A stretch of 64,000 bases of DNA from Clostridium estertheticum subsp. estertheticum (lineage in GTDB: Bacteria; Bacillota; Clostridia; Clostridiales; Clostridiaceae), in assembly GCF_001877035.1 (NCBI RefSeq), contig NZ_CP015756.1:1603001-1667000 (forward strand). Direction: 5' to 3'. The number at the start of each line of letters is the position of its first letter. Position 1 is the stretch's first letter. A program made the translations under genes and the position numbers. Positions 1-9,393 of this stretch are shown piece after piece. The notes beneath the pieces are model-generated. The model saw only the letters and a program-made list of their open reading frames with translations. It did not search any database and was not told where the DNA came from.

Positions 1-807
1 AGCTTCAATATGGGGGTTGCAGGAGCTGCCTGGGCAACTACAATATCTCAAGGAATTTCTGCTATATTATGCTTTAGCCATATCATGAGAAATATGCCTA
101 TTTTAAAACTACACAGGAGTGATTGGCATTTAACAAAAAAAATCATATGGGAGCATTTAAGAATGGGTCTTCCTATGGCATTTCAGGCTTCTATTATAGC
201 AATTGGTGCAATTACTGTTCAATTTGCACTAAATAATTTAGGCGAACTATCCGTAGCGGCATACACTGCAGCACAAAAAATTGATACACTAGCAATTCAA
301 CCTATGATGTCATTTGGTATTACAATGGCCACATTTGTAGCCCAAAATTATGGCGCAGGTAAAATAGACAGAATCCGTATTGGTATAAAGCAATGTAGTA
401 TCATATCAGTAGGTTTTAGTATTATTGTTGGTCTGTTCAATATTTTAGCTGGTCGTTTTATGATATTACTTTTTGTAGGGGATAATCAACCCAAAGTAGT
501 ATCTCTTGCACAAACCTATTTAAACATAAATGGAGCAATGTACTTTGTGTTAGCGCTACTTTTTATTTACAGATATAGTCTTCAAGGATTAGGACAGAGT
601 CTTGCTCCTACTTTAGCGGGAGTTATGGAACTAATTATGCGAATCTTTGCTGCTATTATTTTATCAAAATACTTAGGTTTTACAGGTGTCTCCATGGCAA
701 GTCCTCTTGCATGGATTGGTTCTTGTATACCTTTAGCAATAGCTTACTATATAACTCATAAAAAATTGTATGGATTAAATAAGCCCATTTGTATAACCGA
801 AGGATAA
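1..807 (+). CDS. MATE family multidrug efflux transporter, C-terminal part (5' end outside window)
   Basis: The open frame runs in from base 1 without a stop, so the start lies upstream of the window. About 268 residues are visible, with roughly six hydrophobic segments and MATE-like sequence (TAAQKIDTLAIQP, then FVAQNYGAGK), which matches the second half of a Na+- or H+-coupled drug/cation antiporter of about 450 residues. It would act in the plasma membrane. A marR remnant lies about 800 bp downstream on the other strand. MarR-MATE neighbours are common, so the exporter may once have been regulated by it. The family call is firm; the substrate cannot be read from sequence. Confidence 0.9.
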   Translation, partial: SFNMGVAGAAWATTISQGISAILCFSHIMRNMPILKLHRSDWHLTKKIIWEHLRMGLPMAFQASIIAIGAITVQFALNNLGELSVAAYTAAQKIDTLAIQPMMSFGITMATFVAQNYGAGKIDRIRIGIKQCSIISVGFSIIVGLFNILAGRFMILLFVGDNQPKVVSLAQTYLNINGAMYFVLALLFIYRYSLQGLGQSLAPTLAGVMELIMRIFAAIILSKYLGFTGVSMASPLAWIGSCIPLAIAYYITHKKLYGLNKPICITEG

Positions 808-916
808 TTTTATCTGGGATTACTGTCCATCCGATGGAGTCCCAAAACTCTTCTAAGTCAAAGGTGCTACTTTCGGTAAATATAAAACCTGTATTAATTA
901 TTATTTCAACTTCCAT
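680..916 (-). CDS. Short ORF of unknown function, possibly a truncated gene
   Basis: The 78-codon frame begins at an ATG with a good ribosome site (GAGGTGA, about 7 nt upstream). Its second half runs antisense over the last 128 bp of the MATE gene. Only the first 35-40 residues (acidic, starting MEVEIIINTGFIF) look protein-like; the rest reads as MATE antisense. The likeliest reading is a gene whose 3' part was lost when the tnpB element rearranged next to it. I do not recognise the family. Confidence 0.3.
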   Translation of the reverse strand: MEVEIIINTGFIFTESSTFDLEEFWDSIGWTVIPDKIILRLYKWAYLIHTIFYELYSKLLLKVYKNQSMQEDLPWRHL

Positions 917-967
917 CTAACTCACCTCAGATTAGTCAATTTTATTTCTAATTGTGACTGTTGTCTT

Positions 968-1117
968 GTGAACTACCACCACTTATAGAAGTGGATGGCT
1001 TCTTGGTCAATACTACTACTGTAGCAAGTTCGTCTCTTCCGGAGCCGTGTGCGTCTCTTGCAGAGACGTATCCAAGCTATCAAGGTCATTCCAACTTCTC
1101 TAACAATATATCTTTTA
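968..1117 (-). mobile_element. IS200/IS605-type right end with possible guide-RNA (omega RNA) scaffold remnant
   Basis: Read on the minus strand, the 150 bp after the tnpB stop are GC-richer than their surroundings and rich in stems: GTCTCTGCAAGAGAC at about 1045-1059, and the terminal hairpin CCACTTCTATAAGTGG near 979-994. It ends in GTAGTTCAC at about 968. TnpB 3' ends with such terminal hairpins carry the omega RNA, whose guide lies just beyond the element (here about 945-967). Structure is inferred by eye; no covariance model was run. Because tnpB is broken, the RNA is probably non-functional. Confidence 0.5.
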
Positions 1118-1636
1118 TTATATTGCTAGTTTTAGTAAATTTTTGCTCGCATTTATATCTCTATCCATTATCATCCCACATACTGGGCATATATAAGTTC
1201 TACAAGATAAGTCTTTAGTTTGACTTGATTGATTACCACAATCAGAACATAACTGACTACTTGCATAGGTTGATGGTGCTACTTTTATTTTAGCTTTTTT
1301 TCTATTATTGCTACCTTTTTGTTTTCTTGATAAATCCTTTTGAAGTTTAGTTAACCTTTTAGCTGATTTCTTTAGGTATTTAGGATTATGAAAAAACTCA
1401 CCATTGCTTGTTATTGCAAACTCTTTAATTCCCAGATCTACCCCTATCTTACTATCTGTTTTAGGCAATTGAATATTTTCAGCGTCAACTAAAATAGATA
1501 TATAATATTTTCCACTTGGAACTTATGATATAGTGCAAGATTTAATTAACACATTGAATTCTCTATGCTGCTTTATTTTTATCATAGACTTTAATTTAGG
1601 GACTTTGATATGCTTATTTTCAATATACACAGTGCC
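1118..1636 (-). pseudogene. tnpB: tnpB (IS605 OrfB) pseudogene with internal deletion and nonsense codon
   Basis: The minus-strand frame shows the TnpB N-terminal region (TVYIENKHIKVPKL), one in-frame TAA at 1523-1525 where Gln is expected, then the RuvC-I motif GVDLGIKEFA. After about 55 more residues it jumps from a Lys-rich helix straight to the zinc finger (CSDCG...CPVCG) and RuvC-III (DRDINASKNLL). The RuvC-II glutamate region is missing, so the encoded nuclease cannot be active. The 5' end is fused in frame to a marR remnant. It is a dead transposon-associated RNA-guided nuclease gene. Confidence 0.85.
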
Positions 1637-1822
1637 ATTTATGTCCTCTAAAAATGGAGTCACTTTTTTGCAAGTACCTAACCCATCAGCTGTTATATGT
1701 ATATCAATGGAGCGTCGGTCTTCTTTATTTGGATGCCTTTTAATAAAGTTTTTTCTTTCAAGTATATCAATTATTCTAGTTAAAGTAGACTGATCTTTAC
1801 TCGAAACTTCAGCTAAATTTTT
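1637..1822 (-). pseudogene. MarR family regulator remnant fused to tnpB
   Basis: About 60 codons of a MarR winged helix are readable on the minus strand: recognition helix SSKDQSTLTRIIDILERKN, then the wing HPNKEDRRSIDIHITADG, and the start of the C-terminal helix KKVTPFLEDIN. The frame then continues without a break into tnpB sequence. Upstream a TAA at 1823-1825 interrupts it and no start remains. It is probably the former regulator of the neighbouring MATE exporter, truncated at both ends by insertion and deletion. Confidence 0.75.
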
Positions 1823-2083
1823 TTACTCTCACTATATAAAGCAATGAAGTGTTAGTTTAAATCAATTAGCTCCAAAGTATTATCCTCATGTAACGGCTAT
1901 AATGAACACACTTCAGACTTGCTTTTACAAAATTGCAACTGTTTTACATAATAGTAAAAAACATATGGGTTAAGAATATAATTTAACACTCGATAGAATA
2001 AAGGGGAATAAAATTATATTACAACACAGTGCTATATAATCATGTAAAATTAAATATAAAAAAGTTAGCAGGGGGAATTAAAA

Positions 2084-3796
2084 ATGTTAAAGAAAATGAA
2101 AATATCGCAAAAACTATTTGCAACTAGTATAATAAGTGCTGTATTTCTACTTAGTGTTGGTGTCCTTGGTCTTAGGAGCATGAGCACTATTAATAATAAT
2201 GGTAATTTTATTTACGAAAATAGTTTAATTAGGCTAGAAAAGATATATACGGTCCAAGGTAACAGCTACAAAGAAAAGATAGATTTAGAACATGTGCTAA
2301 ATGTTAAGTTTAAAGATGAAATGGCTCATATGAAAGAGGACATGAGTAAAATATTAATTGAGAATACTAAACTCTTTACTGAGTACGAGAAGATACCTTT
2401 TGATAATGACAAGGAGAAGCAAAACTATAACAAATTGAAAGCTTCATTACCAGCATACTATGAGTCATTAAATAAGGTAGTAAGGTTAGCTGAAAGTGGT
2501 AACTACGCAGAAGCTACAAGAGTTTACAAAAATGAGTATGGTTTACTTAGAACACCTTTAAAAGATGGTTTATCAACAATAATAAAAGAGAATACAACCT
2601 CAGCCGAAAATAAATGGAATATAAATAAGTCTGTATTTAGTAATTCCTTTAGATTGTTAAATGTGATAATGATAGTAGGGGTAATAATAAGTTTCGCATT
2701 AGGTATAATTTTGGCGATATGGCTTGTAAAGAGAATACATGTTGTTGTGAAGTTTGCTGATAATCTAAAAGATGGAGATTTAACACAACAAATGAAGATT
2801 ACTGAAGGTGATGAATTAGGGAAAATGTCTACTTCTTTAAACGAAGCTGGAGAAAATATAAAAATGTTAATTACACAAATAATGACGGATGCCTCGAGTA
2901 TCAGTGCTACTAGTGAGGAACTATCCGCAACTACAGAAGAGATATCATCGAAGATGGAAATTGTTAAGGAATCAATAATGCAGATTTCAAGTGGGTCACA
3001 GCAACTAAGTACTACTACAGAAGAAGTAAATGCGACAGCAGAAAATATTTCACAAAATGCATTACAAGTAGCAAAAAAGGCAAGCGATGGGACTAAGTCG
3101 GCAAAGGAAATAGATAAAAGAGCTACTGAAATTAAAGTAAATGCAAATGAAAGTTATAAAATAGCTAATGAGGTATATGATATTAAGCAGCAAAACATAA
3201 TTAAAGCAATAGAGGAAGGTAATGTTGTCCAAGAGGTAAAGAGAATGGCAGAGGCAATAGGAGATATTGCGGCTCAAACTAATCTTCTTGCTTTAAATGC
3301 AGCTATAGAAGCGGCTAGGGCTGGGGAACAAGGTAAAGGATTTGCAGTTGTAGCTGACGAAGTTAGAACGCTTGCAGAGCAATCAACCGAAACTGTTAAA
3401 AACATCCAAGAAGTAACAGAGCGGGTAGAAAAGGCTTTTCAAAACCTTTCGGGCAATGCAAATGAGGTACTTGAATATATTGAAACTCAAGTTAAACCAG
3501 ATTATGAAATGTTAATAAATGTTGGTAAGCAGTATGGAGAAGATGCTTCTTTCTATAATGGATTATCTAAAGATATTATGACTTCAATGGATGATGTAAC
3601 AGAAACCATTTCAGAAGTTAAAAATGCAATTGAAAACGTATCTTCAATTGCGCAGGAATCGTCAGCTAGTTCGCAGGAAATACTAGGGAGTATAAGTGAA
3701 ACTAATTCAGCAATTCACGAGGTTGCTCAGGCTGCTCAGAGCCAAGCTGAACTTGCTGAAAAACTTAATGAAATGATTCAAAAATTTAAAATATAA
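2084..3796 (+). CDS. Methyl-accepting chemotaxis protein (membrane, 4-helix-bundle sensor)
   Basis: 570 residues. TM1 lies about 10-32, an extracellular all-helical sensor of the 4HB_MCP type about 35-185, TM2 about 190-214, HAMP about 212-265 and the cytoplasmic signalling coiled coil to the end. The hairpin tip is conserved ([20 protein letters not shown]). It would form receptor arrays with CheA/CheW and bias motility; the ligand is unknown. The start has a GGGGGA site 7 nt upstream. It is monocistronic and is followed by a strong terminator. Confidence 0.95.
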   Translation: MLKKMKISQKLFATSIISAVFLLSVGVLGLRSMSTINNNGNFIYENSLIRLEKIYTVQGNSYKEKIDLEHVLNVKFKDEMAHMKEDMSKILIENTKLFTEYEKIPFDNDKEKQNYNKLKASLPAYYESLNKVVRLAESGNYAEATRVYKNEYGLLRTPLKDGLSTIIKENTTSAENKWNINKSVFSNSFRLLNVIMIVGVIISFALGIILAIWLVKRIHVVVKFADNLKDGDLTQQMKITEGDELGKMSTSLNEAGENIKMLITQIMTDASSISATSEELSATTEEISSKMEIVKESIMQISSGSQQLSTTTEEVNATAENISQNALQVAKKASDGTKSAKEIDKRATEIKVNANESYKIANEVYDIKQQNIIKAIEEGNVVQEVKRMAEAIGDIAAQTNLLALNAAIEAARAGEQGKGFAVVADEVRTLAEQSTETVKNIQEVTERVEKAFQNLSGNANEVLEYIETQVKPDYEMLINVGKQYGEDASFYNGLSKDIMTSMDDVTETISEVKNAIENVSSIAQESSASSQEILGSISETNSAIHEVAQAAQSQAELAEKLNEMIQKFKI

Positions 3797-3822
3797 TCTA
3801 GATTGTACATAATATATTTTGT

Positions 3823-3863
3823 CTCAAAATAGAGAGTAATTTCTATTTTGAGGCAATTTTTTT
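3823..3863 (+). terminator. Rho-independent terminator after chemoreceptor gene
   Basis: An 11-bp perfect stem (CTCAAAATAGA / TCTATTTTGAG) with an 8-nt loop is followed by GCA and a run of seven T. Confidence 0.85.
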
Positions 3864-3966
3864 GATTGGGGTTATTTTAGCAGCAATACTAAACAATTAG
3901 GGTATAATATATTTAGTGAGGCTCGGAATAATTATTTGTTTATAAAGAATACAAGGAGGCAAATAT

Positions 3967-4665
3967 ATGTTTATTAAAGTAGAAAATTTAAAAAAGAGTT
4001 ATACGACTGGAGAGATAAGAACTGAGGTGTTAAAGGGTGTAGGAATGGTTCTGGATACTGGAGAGATTGGTGTAATACTCGGGCCATCTGGTTCTGGTAA
4101 ATCAACTTTACTTAATATCATAGGTGGAATAGATAGATGTGATTCTGGCCTAGTAAAGGTGGAGAATACAGTAGTTACGGAGCTCTCGGATAATAAACTT
4201 ACAGACTACAGACGGGATAAGATAGGCTTTATATTTCAATTTTATAATCTTATACCTAACCTAACAGTAGGCGAAAATATTGAAGTAGTTTCAAACATTA
4301 GTAGGTCTCCACTTGAAATTGATGAGGTACTAAGTTCAGTTGGAATGCTGGATAAGAAGTATAGATTTCCAAAGGAATTGAGTGGTGGAGAGCAGCAGAG
4401 AGTCTCAATAGCAAGAGCGGTAGTTAAAAATCCTAAGCTTTTATTATGTGACGAGCCTACAGGAGCCCTAGACTTTATAACTTCAAGAGAAATATTAAAA
4501 CTTTTGCAAAAAATTAATAAGGACTTTGGAACAACCATACTTATGATAACTCATAATACAGCTATAAGTGCAATGGCGAATAGGGTTTACAAAGTACGTG
4601 GCGGGGAAATCGTAGAGTGCCAAATCAATGAAACTACAATGCCTGCAGAAAGGATTGAGTGGTAA
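3967..4665 (+). CDS. ABC transporter ATP-binding protein (MacB/LolD type)
   Basis: 232 residues with Walker A GPSGSGKS (about 39-46), the Q-loop, signature LSGGEQQR, Walker B LLLCDEP and the H-loop His in ITHN. The length and motifs match MacB/LolD/FtsE-class ATPases, which energise FtsX-type permeases rather than solute importers. A strong AAGGAGG precedes the ATG, and a TATAAT-like box lies near 3904. The stop overlaps the permease start (TAATG), so the two are translationally coupled. Likely role: export of peptides, lipoproteins or antibiotics. Confidence 0.93.
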   Translation: MFIKVENLKKSYTTGEIRTEVLKGVGMVLDTGEIGVILGPSGSGKSTLLNIIGGIDRCDSGLVKVENTVVTELSDNKLTDYRRDKIGFIFQFYNLIPNLTVGENIEVVSNISRSPLEIDEVLSSVGMLDKKYRFPKELSGGEQQRVSIARAVVKNPKLLLCDEPTGALDFITSREILKLLQKINKDFGTTILMITHNTAISAMANRVYKVRGGEIVECQINETTMPAERIEW

Positions 4666-6908
4666 TGGTTATTAATAAAAAAATAAAGAGAACCATGATG
4701 GAGAATAAGTCACAATATTTTGGATCCTTAGCACTCATTATTATAAGTTGTCTTTTATTTACCATGTTTAAATTACTCTCAGGGAACCTAACAAATATAA
4801 CTTCAACTTTTGGGAAAAATTACAAACAAGAAGATTCAAGCTTTATGGCGGATAAGAAACTAAGTAATATATCAGAAATAGAATCAAAATTCAACATGAA
4901 AATGGAAGAGGGTAACACCTTTGATTATCCGGTTACTAAGGACAAAGTAATAAGAATATTTTCAGAGAATTCAAAGGTAAATATACCTGCAATAATAAAG
5001 GGTAAAGCCTTAAGTGGCAATGATATTCTCATTGACCCAGCCTATGCAAAAGCAAATAAGTTAGAAGTCGGAGATAGCTTTAAAGTTTATGATAAGAGTT
5101 TTAAGATAGCTGGTTTTATGTCGCTTCCGAGTTATATATATCCACTTAAAGAAGCCAGTGACATATTAACTGATCCTAATAACTTTGGAATTGCAGTAAT
5201 GTCAAAAGTAGATTTAAGTGTTATGAAAAAAGGAAATGTTTTTTACTCGATTAGGTTTAATGGGGATAGAAGAGATATAGAAAAAAGAACAACTGCGTTT
5301 AAAGATTATTTGAATAATGAAGATATTACAATTATTAGCTGGATGGATGCTTGGGCAAATTCAAGAATAACCTTTGTAACAACAAAGATAAGTGGTATTA
5401 ATCAGATAAGTTCTTCTATGCCTGTGGCTATACTTTTACTTACATGCATATTAACGGGAATTGTTATGTGGAGAATGATTAAGAGAGAAGCTGTAATCAT
5501 TGGAACTCTTTATGCCTTTGGTTACAAGAAAAAGCAAATTCAAAATCACTATTTAAGATATCCCATAATAATTGCTTTAACTGGAGGAATAATTGGGACT
5601 ATACTTGGTATCCTTGCTTTAAAGCCTATGATAAATGTTATGGTATCGTATTTTAATATGCCGGTTGGTACTGTAAACTTTGATATAAAGTATTTGCTTA
5701 CAAGTATACTTATGCCTGTTGTTTTTCTAAGCGCTGCAGGATATCTTGTGGTTAACAAATCTCTTAAGAGTTCTCCACTAGAACTTATGCGCGGTGGGAA
5801 AGAGAATAATAAGGTTGGATTTATAGAGAAAAATTTAAAGCTAGATAAACTAAGATTTTCTACCAAGTTTAAGGTAAGAGAGCAGCTTAGAAGTATACCA
5901 AGGAGTGTATTTCTATTGCTTGGAGTTTCACTTGCAACTGTATTACTACTCTTTGGATTCGCAGCAAAGAGTTCCTTAGAGAGTTTAATGAAGGATGGTT
6001 TTGATGCATCCTTTAAATATAATTATAGCTATGTTTTTAATTCTATTAAGAAGGGTAATCCAACGGGTGGCGAGGCTTTTTCGGAGTCGCCATTCACACT
6101 AAAGTCAGATAGTAAAATCAATATAGTAGCATATGGAGTAAGTCCAAGTTCAAAATATGTTGTCTTTAAAGATAAATCAGGTAAAATATTAAGTACAGAT
6201 AAAAGTATTATTACTAGTTCACTTGCAGACAAACTTAAGGTGAATCCTGGTGATACTATTAAAGTTATTAATACACTTGATTCTAAGTTGTACAGCATTA
6301 CTGTGGATAGCATTGCTAAGTCTTATGTTGGAAACTACATTTATATCCCAATGCCAAAGTTTAATAAAATGATGAGTTATCCATCTGGTAGTTATATGGG
6401 ACTATGGAGTAATTCAAAACTTAATATCCCTGAAAACCAATTATTAACTACTGTAACTAAAGCTGATATAAAAAATGCATTTAATGCAATGACAGCGCCA
6501 ATCCAAACAATGGTAGGTACTATGGCCTTTATGTCCTTTCTTATTGGACTCATAGTCATATATGTTGTAACTTCAATGATTATAGACGAGAATAAGGAAA
6601 ACATATCTCTTATGAAAGTTTTAGGGTATAGGAAGAAAGAAGTATATTCAATGATTTTGAATAGTTCAGCTGTTTTAGTAATACTAGGTTATATTTTAGG
6701 AGTACCAATCCTTCTAGCATTATTAGGGGCAATGTTTAAATCTTTAACTAAGGAGATGAGCCTATCACTTCCAGTAACAATAAGTTATAGTTATCTTATT
6801 ATTGGGTTTGTGATTATTTATATTACTTATGAATTATCAAAGGCTTTAAGTAAGAAAAAGCTTAACAAGATTTCTATGACAGAGGTTTTAAAGTCTAGAT
6901 TAGAGTAA
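4665..6908 (+). CDS. ABC transporter permease, FtsX/MacB family
   Basis: About 747 residues. There is one N-terminal TM (about 18-40), an extracytoplasmic domain (about 45-245), then FtsX-type TM blocks at about 250-370 and near the C terminus (about 625-735), with a second extracytoplasmic region between. This two-FtsX-domain layout is typical of Gram-positive peptide or bacitracin-type exporters. I prefer the ATG at 4665, which overlaps the ATPase stop; an in-frame GTG at 4659 is the alternative. No two-component genes adjoin it directly, unlike the Bce-like module at 44 kb. The substrate is unknown. Confidence 0.9.
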   Translation: MVINKKIKRTMMENKSQYFGSLALIIISCLLFTMFKLLSGNLTNITSTFGKNYKQEDSSFMADKKLSNISEIESKFNMKMEEGNTFDYPVTKDKVIRIFSENSKVNIPAIIKGKALSGNDILIDPAYAKANKLEVGDSFKVYDKSFKIAGFMSLPSYIYPLKEASDILTDPNNFGIAVMSKVDLSVMKKGNVFYSIRFNGDRRDIEKRTTAFKDYLNNEDITIISWMDAWANSRITFVTTKISGINQISSSMPVAILLLTCILTGIVMWRMIKREAVIIGTLYAFGYKKKQIQNHYLRYPIIIALTGGIIGTILGILALKPMINVMVSYFNMPVGTVNFDIKYLLTSILMPVVFLSAAGYLVVNKSLKSSPLELMRGGKENNKVGFIEKNLKLDKLRFSTKFKVREQLRSIPRSVFLLLGVSLATVLLLFGFAAKSSLESLMKDGFDASFKYNYSYVFNSIKKGNPTGGEAFSESPFTLKSDSKINIVAYGVSPSSKYVVFKDKSGKILSTDKSIITSSLADKLKVNPGDTIKVINTLDSKLYSITVDSIAKSYVGNYIYIPMPKFNKMMSYPSGSYMGLWSNSKLNIPENQLLTTVTKADIKNAFNAMTAPIQTMVGTMAFMSFLIGLIVIYVVTSMIIDENKENISLMKVLGYRKKEVYSMILNSSAVLVILGYILGVPILLALLGAMFKSLTKEMSLSLPVTISYSYLIIGFVIIYITYELSKALSKKKLNKISMTEVLKSRLE

Positions 6909-6926
6909 TAAACAAGTTGGGGTGTT

Positions 6927-7373
6927 CTATTTACTACCGTCTATTTTTTTATAAAAACTCGTAATAATTGAATATCCAAGTATTAATGGGAATACCCATA
7001 TAAAGCTTTGATTACTAGTTAATAAAATACCAATAGGATATGCTAATATATTTCGTACTAATTGATTACTACTATAGTATATGAAAACAGCAAGTGAAAA
7101 ATACAATGAGGGAAGCCCAAGTAATAAGAATTTAGGGACATTCATTATCCATGTTCCTTCTTTTTTTATTTCATGGATTAAATGTTCTAAACCCAGGAGC
7201 AAACCTATTGCTCCATAAAAAATAATCATTAAAATATTTTGAAGATAAGGATGAGTATTATAGGTTTCCTGTGCATTTCTATTAATACCATCAAGAAGGT
7301 GCTGCCCACTAAATACAATAAAAAGTATTATTAGGATTATAAAAAAATACTTTAACCAAGATTTATCTTTCAT
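6927..7373 (-). CDS. Small four-TM membrane protein of unknown function
   Basis: 148 residues with four predicted TM segments (about 9-28, 47-66, 80-100 and 124-143) and a Lys-rich C terminus. A GGAGGG site lies 5 nt before the ATG. It sits 22 bp after the response regulator in the same direction, so it is probably the last gene of a kinase-regulator-membrane protein operon that faces away from the ABC-2 exporter. It may be an accessory sensor or immunity-like protein for that system; this is inferred only from position. Confidence 0.75.
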   Translation of the reverse strand: MKDKSWLKYFFIILIILFIVFSGQHLLDGINRNAQETYNTHPYLQNILMIIFYGAIGLLLGLEHLIHEIKKEGTWIMNVPKFLLLGLPSLYFSLAVFIYYSSNQLVRNILAYPIGILLTSNQSFIWVFPLILGYSIITSFYKKIDGSK

Positions 7374-7395
7374 AACATCCCTCCATATTTTAAAG

Positions 7396-8052
7396 TTAAA
7401 ATACTTTCTGCAAATAAATCACAAGCTCCGTTCTGTTATTTACCTGCAGTTTTTCTAGTATTTTAGACACATAATTTTTCACAGTGCCTTCAGTAACAAA
7501 TAAAGCTTCACTTATAGATTTGTTGCTTTTCCCATCAATTATATGTTTTGCCACGTCGAATTCACGGGGAGTTAATATTTGTAGCAATTTCTCTTTTTCA
7601 TCATTTTTCTTTTGGGCAGAATTTTCAATGGGTCTAGAGTTTAAAGCTTTAACAACTTTTTCAGTGATTTTGGGATTTAAAAAGATACTTCCTTCTAAAG
7701 CAGCTTTAATAGAATTTATTATTTCTTTTGAACCGGAATCTTTAAGAATGTACCCGTCAGCGCCATATTTTAGTCCCTGAAAAATATAATCGTCTTCGTC
7801 GAATGTAGTTAATATAATAACCTTTATGTTTGGGTGATTTTCTTTAACAAATTTTGTTGCCTCTATGCCATCCATAATGGGCATCCTTATGTCCATTAAT
7901 ATTACTTGTGGAGAAAGTTTTTTTAGTAGCTCAATTAATTGTTTGCCATTATAAGCTTCACCTATACAATTTATTTCCTCGTTCAAACTTAAAATTCTTT
8001 TTAAGCCTTCCCGTACAATTTCTTGATCATCTACAATAACTAAATCAATCAT
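7396..8052 (-). CDS. NarL/LuxR-type response regulator (LnrK-like)
   Basis: A receiver domain (about 1-120) has DD near residue 9, phospho-acceptor Asp in ILMDIRMP, and the Lys in ILKDSGS. A LuxR helix-turn-helix follows (about 145-205, LTPREFDVAKHI...VTEGTVKNYVSKIL). I chose the ATG at 8052 because AGGAAG lies 8 nt upstream; the longer GTG start at 8061 would sit on that site. It pairs with the kinase 41 bp upstream. Its likely target is the divergent ABC-2 operon through the dyad at 9299-9330. Confidence 0.93.
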   Translation of the reverse strand: MIDLVIVDDQEIVREGLKRILSLNEEINCIGEAYNGKQLIELLKKLSPQVILMDIRMPIMDGIEATKFVKENHPNIKVIILTTFDEDDYIFQGLKYGADGYILKDSGSKEIINSIKAALEGSIFLNPKITEKVVKALNSRPIENSAQKKNDEKEKLLQILTPREFDVAKHIIDGKSNKSISEALFVTEGTVKNYVSKILEKLQVNNRTELVIYLQKVF

Positions 8053-8093
8053 CAATTTCACTTCCTATCTATAATTTAAAATACTTTTTATAT

Positions 8094-9230
8094 CTACAAT
8101 ATATTTTCAGGGATTTTGCCTTCTATTGTAAAGCCAACTAGATCCTCAGACTTAAAGATGATTTCACCATTAAGCAAATGCACTCTTTCTTCCATACCCA
8201 TAATACCATTAGAACGTATTATTTTTTTGCAACCTACACCATTATTTTCTATTTTGAAAATGATGCTATTTGATGATTTACTAATATGAATACTAAAGGA
8301 TGTAGCATTGCCATGTTTTATCCCGTTAGTAATTGCTTCTCTTAAAGTTTTATAAATACAAGTTTTAATCCCACTACTTACCTTCTCTACGTTTTCATCA
8401 AAATCTAAATTAAACTCATATTTGTCTGTTTGTTTAAATTTAAGAAAAATTTGATTAATATCCTTTCTTAGGCTAAGGGTACTATTTTCTTTAAGTACAC
8501 TAACTGCTCCCCTTAAACTTTTCATGCACTCTTTAGAAAGAGAATAACAGTCTTGCATAGCTATTTTAGCCTTTTCTGGGTTTATAGTAGCAATATTTTC
8601 TGCATATTCTAAATTCATACTTAAGGCTACAAGTGAATGACCCATGGAATCGTGAAGCTCTTGGGCAATTCTAGTCCTTTCTTTTGTAATAGTAAGGTCC
8701 TCTATTTTTTTTGAATATTGTATTAATGTTAAATTAGTTTTCTCAAGCTCCTCATTAAGCTTTTCTTTTTTAACTTTTTCTATAATTATATTTTTAATTA
8801 AAAAACAAACTATAAGGTTTATAGCATAATTCCGCAATATGATTTCAAAATTATAAAACAATATGTTTGAATATAATATTGCACTTAAAAAAACAAAGCT
8901 AACAAAATTAATAATAAACAAGCTTTTATAAATTTTTTTGATAGGTATAATCAGTTCTACGGTCAAAAGAGAACTGTATGTTATAGTATCAGTTTTAGTT
9001 TTATAGGCAAGGTAACATATTATTAGATTGCTTAAAATATAAGAAATATATTTTACAAACTCATTAGAATTTATTCTAACATAATCATTTATAGCTAAAA
9101 AAACAATTAAGAATATAGTAATTATTTGAAATTGACTTTGTAGTGTACTGTTAAAAAGCGTTATGATAACAATAATTTGTAAAATTTTCAAGGCTAGAAA
9201 TCTATTTTTTCCAGATAAAAGAAAATCCAT
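8094..9230 (-). CDS. Sensor histidine kinase, HisKA_3/NarL family (LnrJ/DesK-like)
   Basis: 378 residues. The N-terminal half is about six closely spaced TM helices with almost no extracellular loops, then a short coiled coil, the HisKA_3 box with its His in RIAQELHDSMGH, and an HATPase domain (G box in NGIMGMEERV). Such kinases sense signals inside the membrane or through their partner exporter. The ATG at 9230 is preceded by GAAGG at 8 nt; the TTG at 9245 is less likely. It forms an operon with the response regulator and is divergent from the exporter. Confidence 0.92.
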   Translation of the reverse strand: MDFLLSGKNRFLALKILQIIVIITLFNSTLQSQFQIITIFLIVFLAINDYVRINSNEFVKYISYILSNLIICYLAYKTKTDTITYSSLLTVELIIPIKKIYKSLFIINFVSFVFLSAILYSNILFYNFEIILRNYAINLIVCFLIKNIIIEKVKKEKLNEELEKTNLTLIQYSKKIEDLTITKERTRIAQELHDSMGHSLVALSMNLEYAENIATINPEKAKIAMQDCYSLSKECMKSLRGAVSVLKENSTLSLRKDINQIFLKFKQTDKYEFNLDFDENVEKVSSGIKTCIYKTLREAITNGIKHGNATSFSIHISKSSNSIIFKIENNGVGCKKIIRSNGIMGMEERVHLLNGEIIFKSEDLVGFTIEGKIPENIL

Positions 9231-9298
9231 AATGCATACCTTCAATCATATTTTTCTTTATTATATCATAGTTCCGTATATCCGTAGATAAACTCATG

Positions 9299-9330
9299 AC
9301 TAAAGTACTATACCATATGATTACTTTAGT
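9299..9330. promoter_or_regulatory. Inverted repeat, probable response-regulator operator
   Basis: A perfect 9-bp dyad, ACTAAAGTA - 14 bp - TACTTTAGT, lies between the divergent kinase and ABC-2 operons, 64 bp before the ATPase start. Spacing and symmetry suit a dimeric NarL-type regulator. Its role is inferred. Confidence 0.5.
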
Positions 9331-9393
9331 AGATATTCAAAAGACCTTATAAAAAGTACAATATGAGCATAGTAAGAAATAGGGGGCAAAGAA

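Noticed and set aside
1118-1636. TnpB-derived guide-RNA repressor (TldR-like) as a working system
   Set aside because: The frame has an internal stop at 1523-1525, a deletion through RuvC-II and no intact start; decay is the simpler explanation. I kept only the RNA region as a point to check.
1823-2083. c-di-GMP or other riboswitch before the chemoreceptor
   Set aside because: I looked for the conserved GEMM-type core and paired stems and did not find them.
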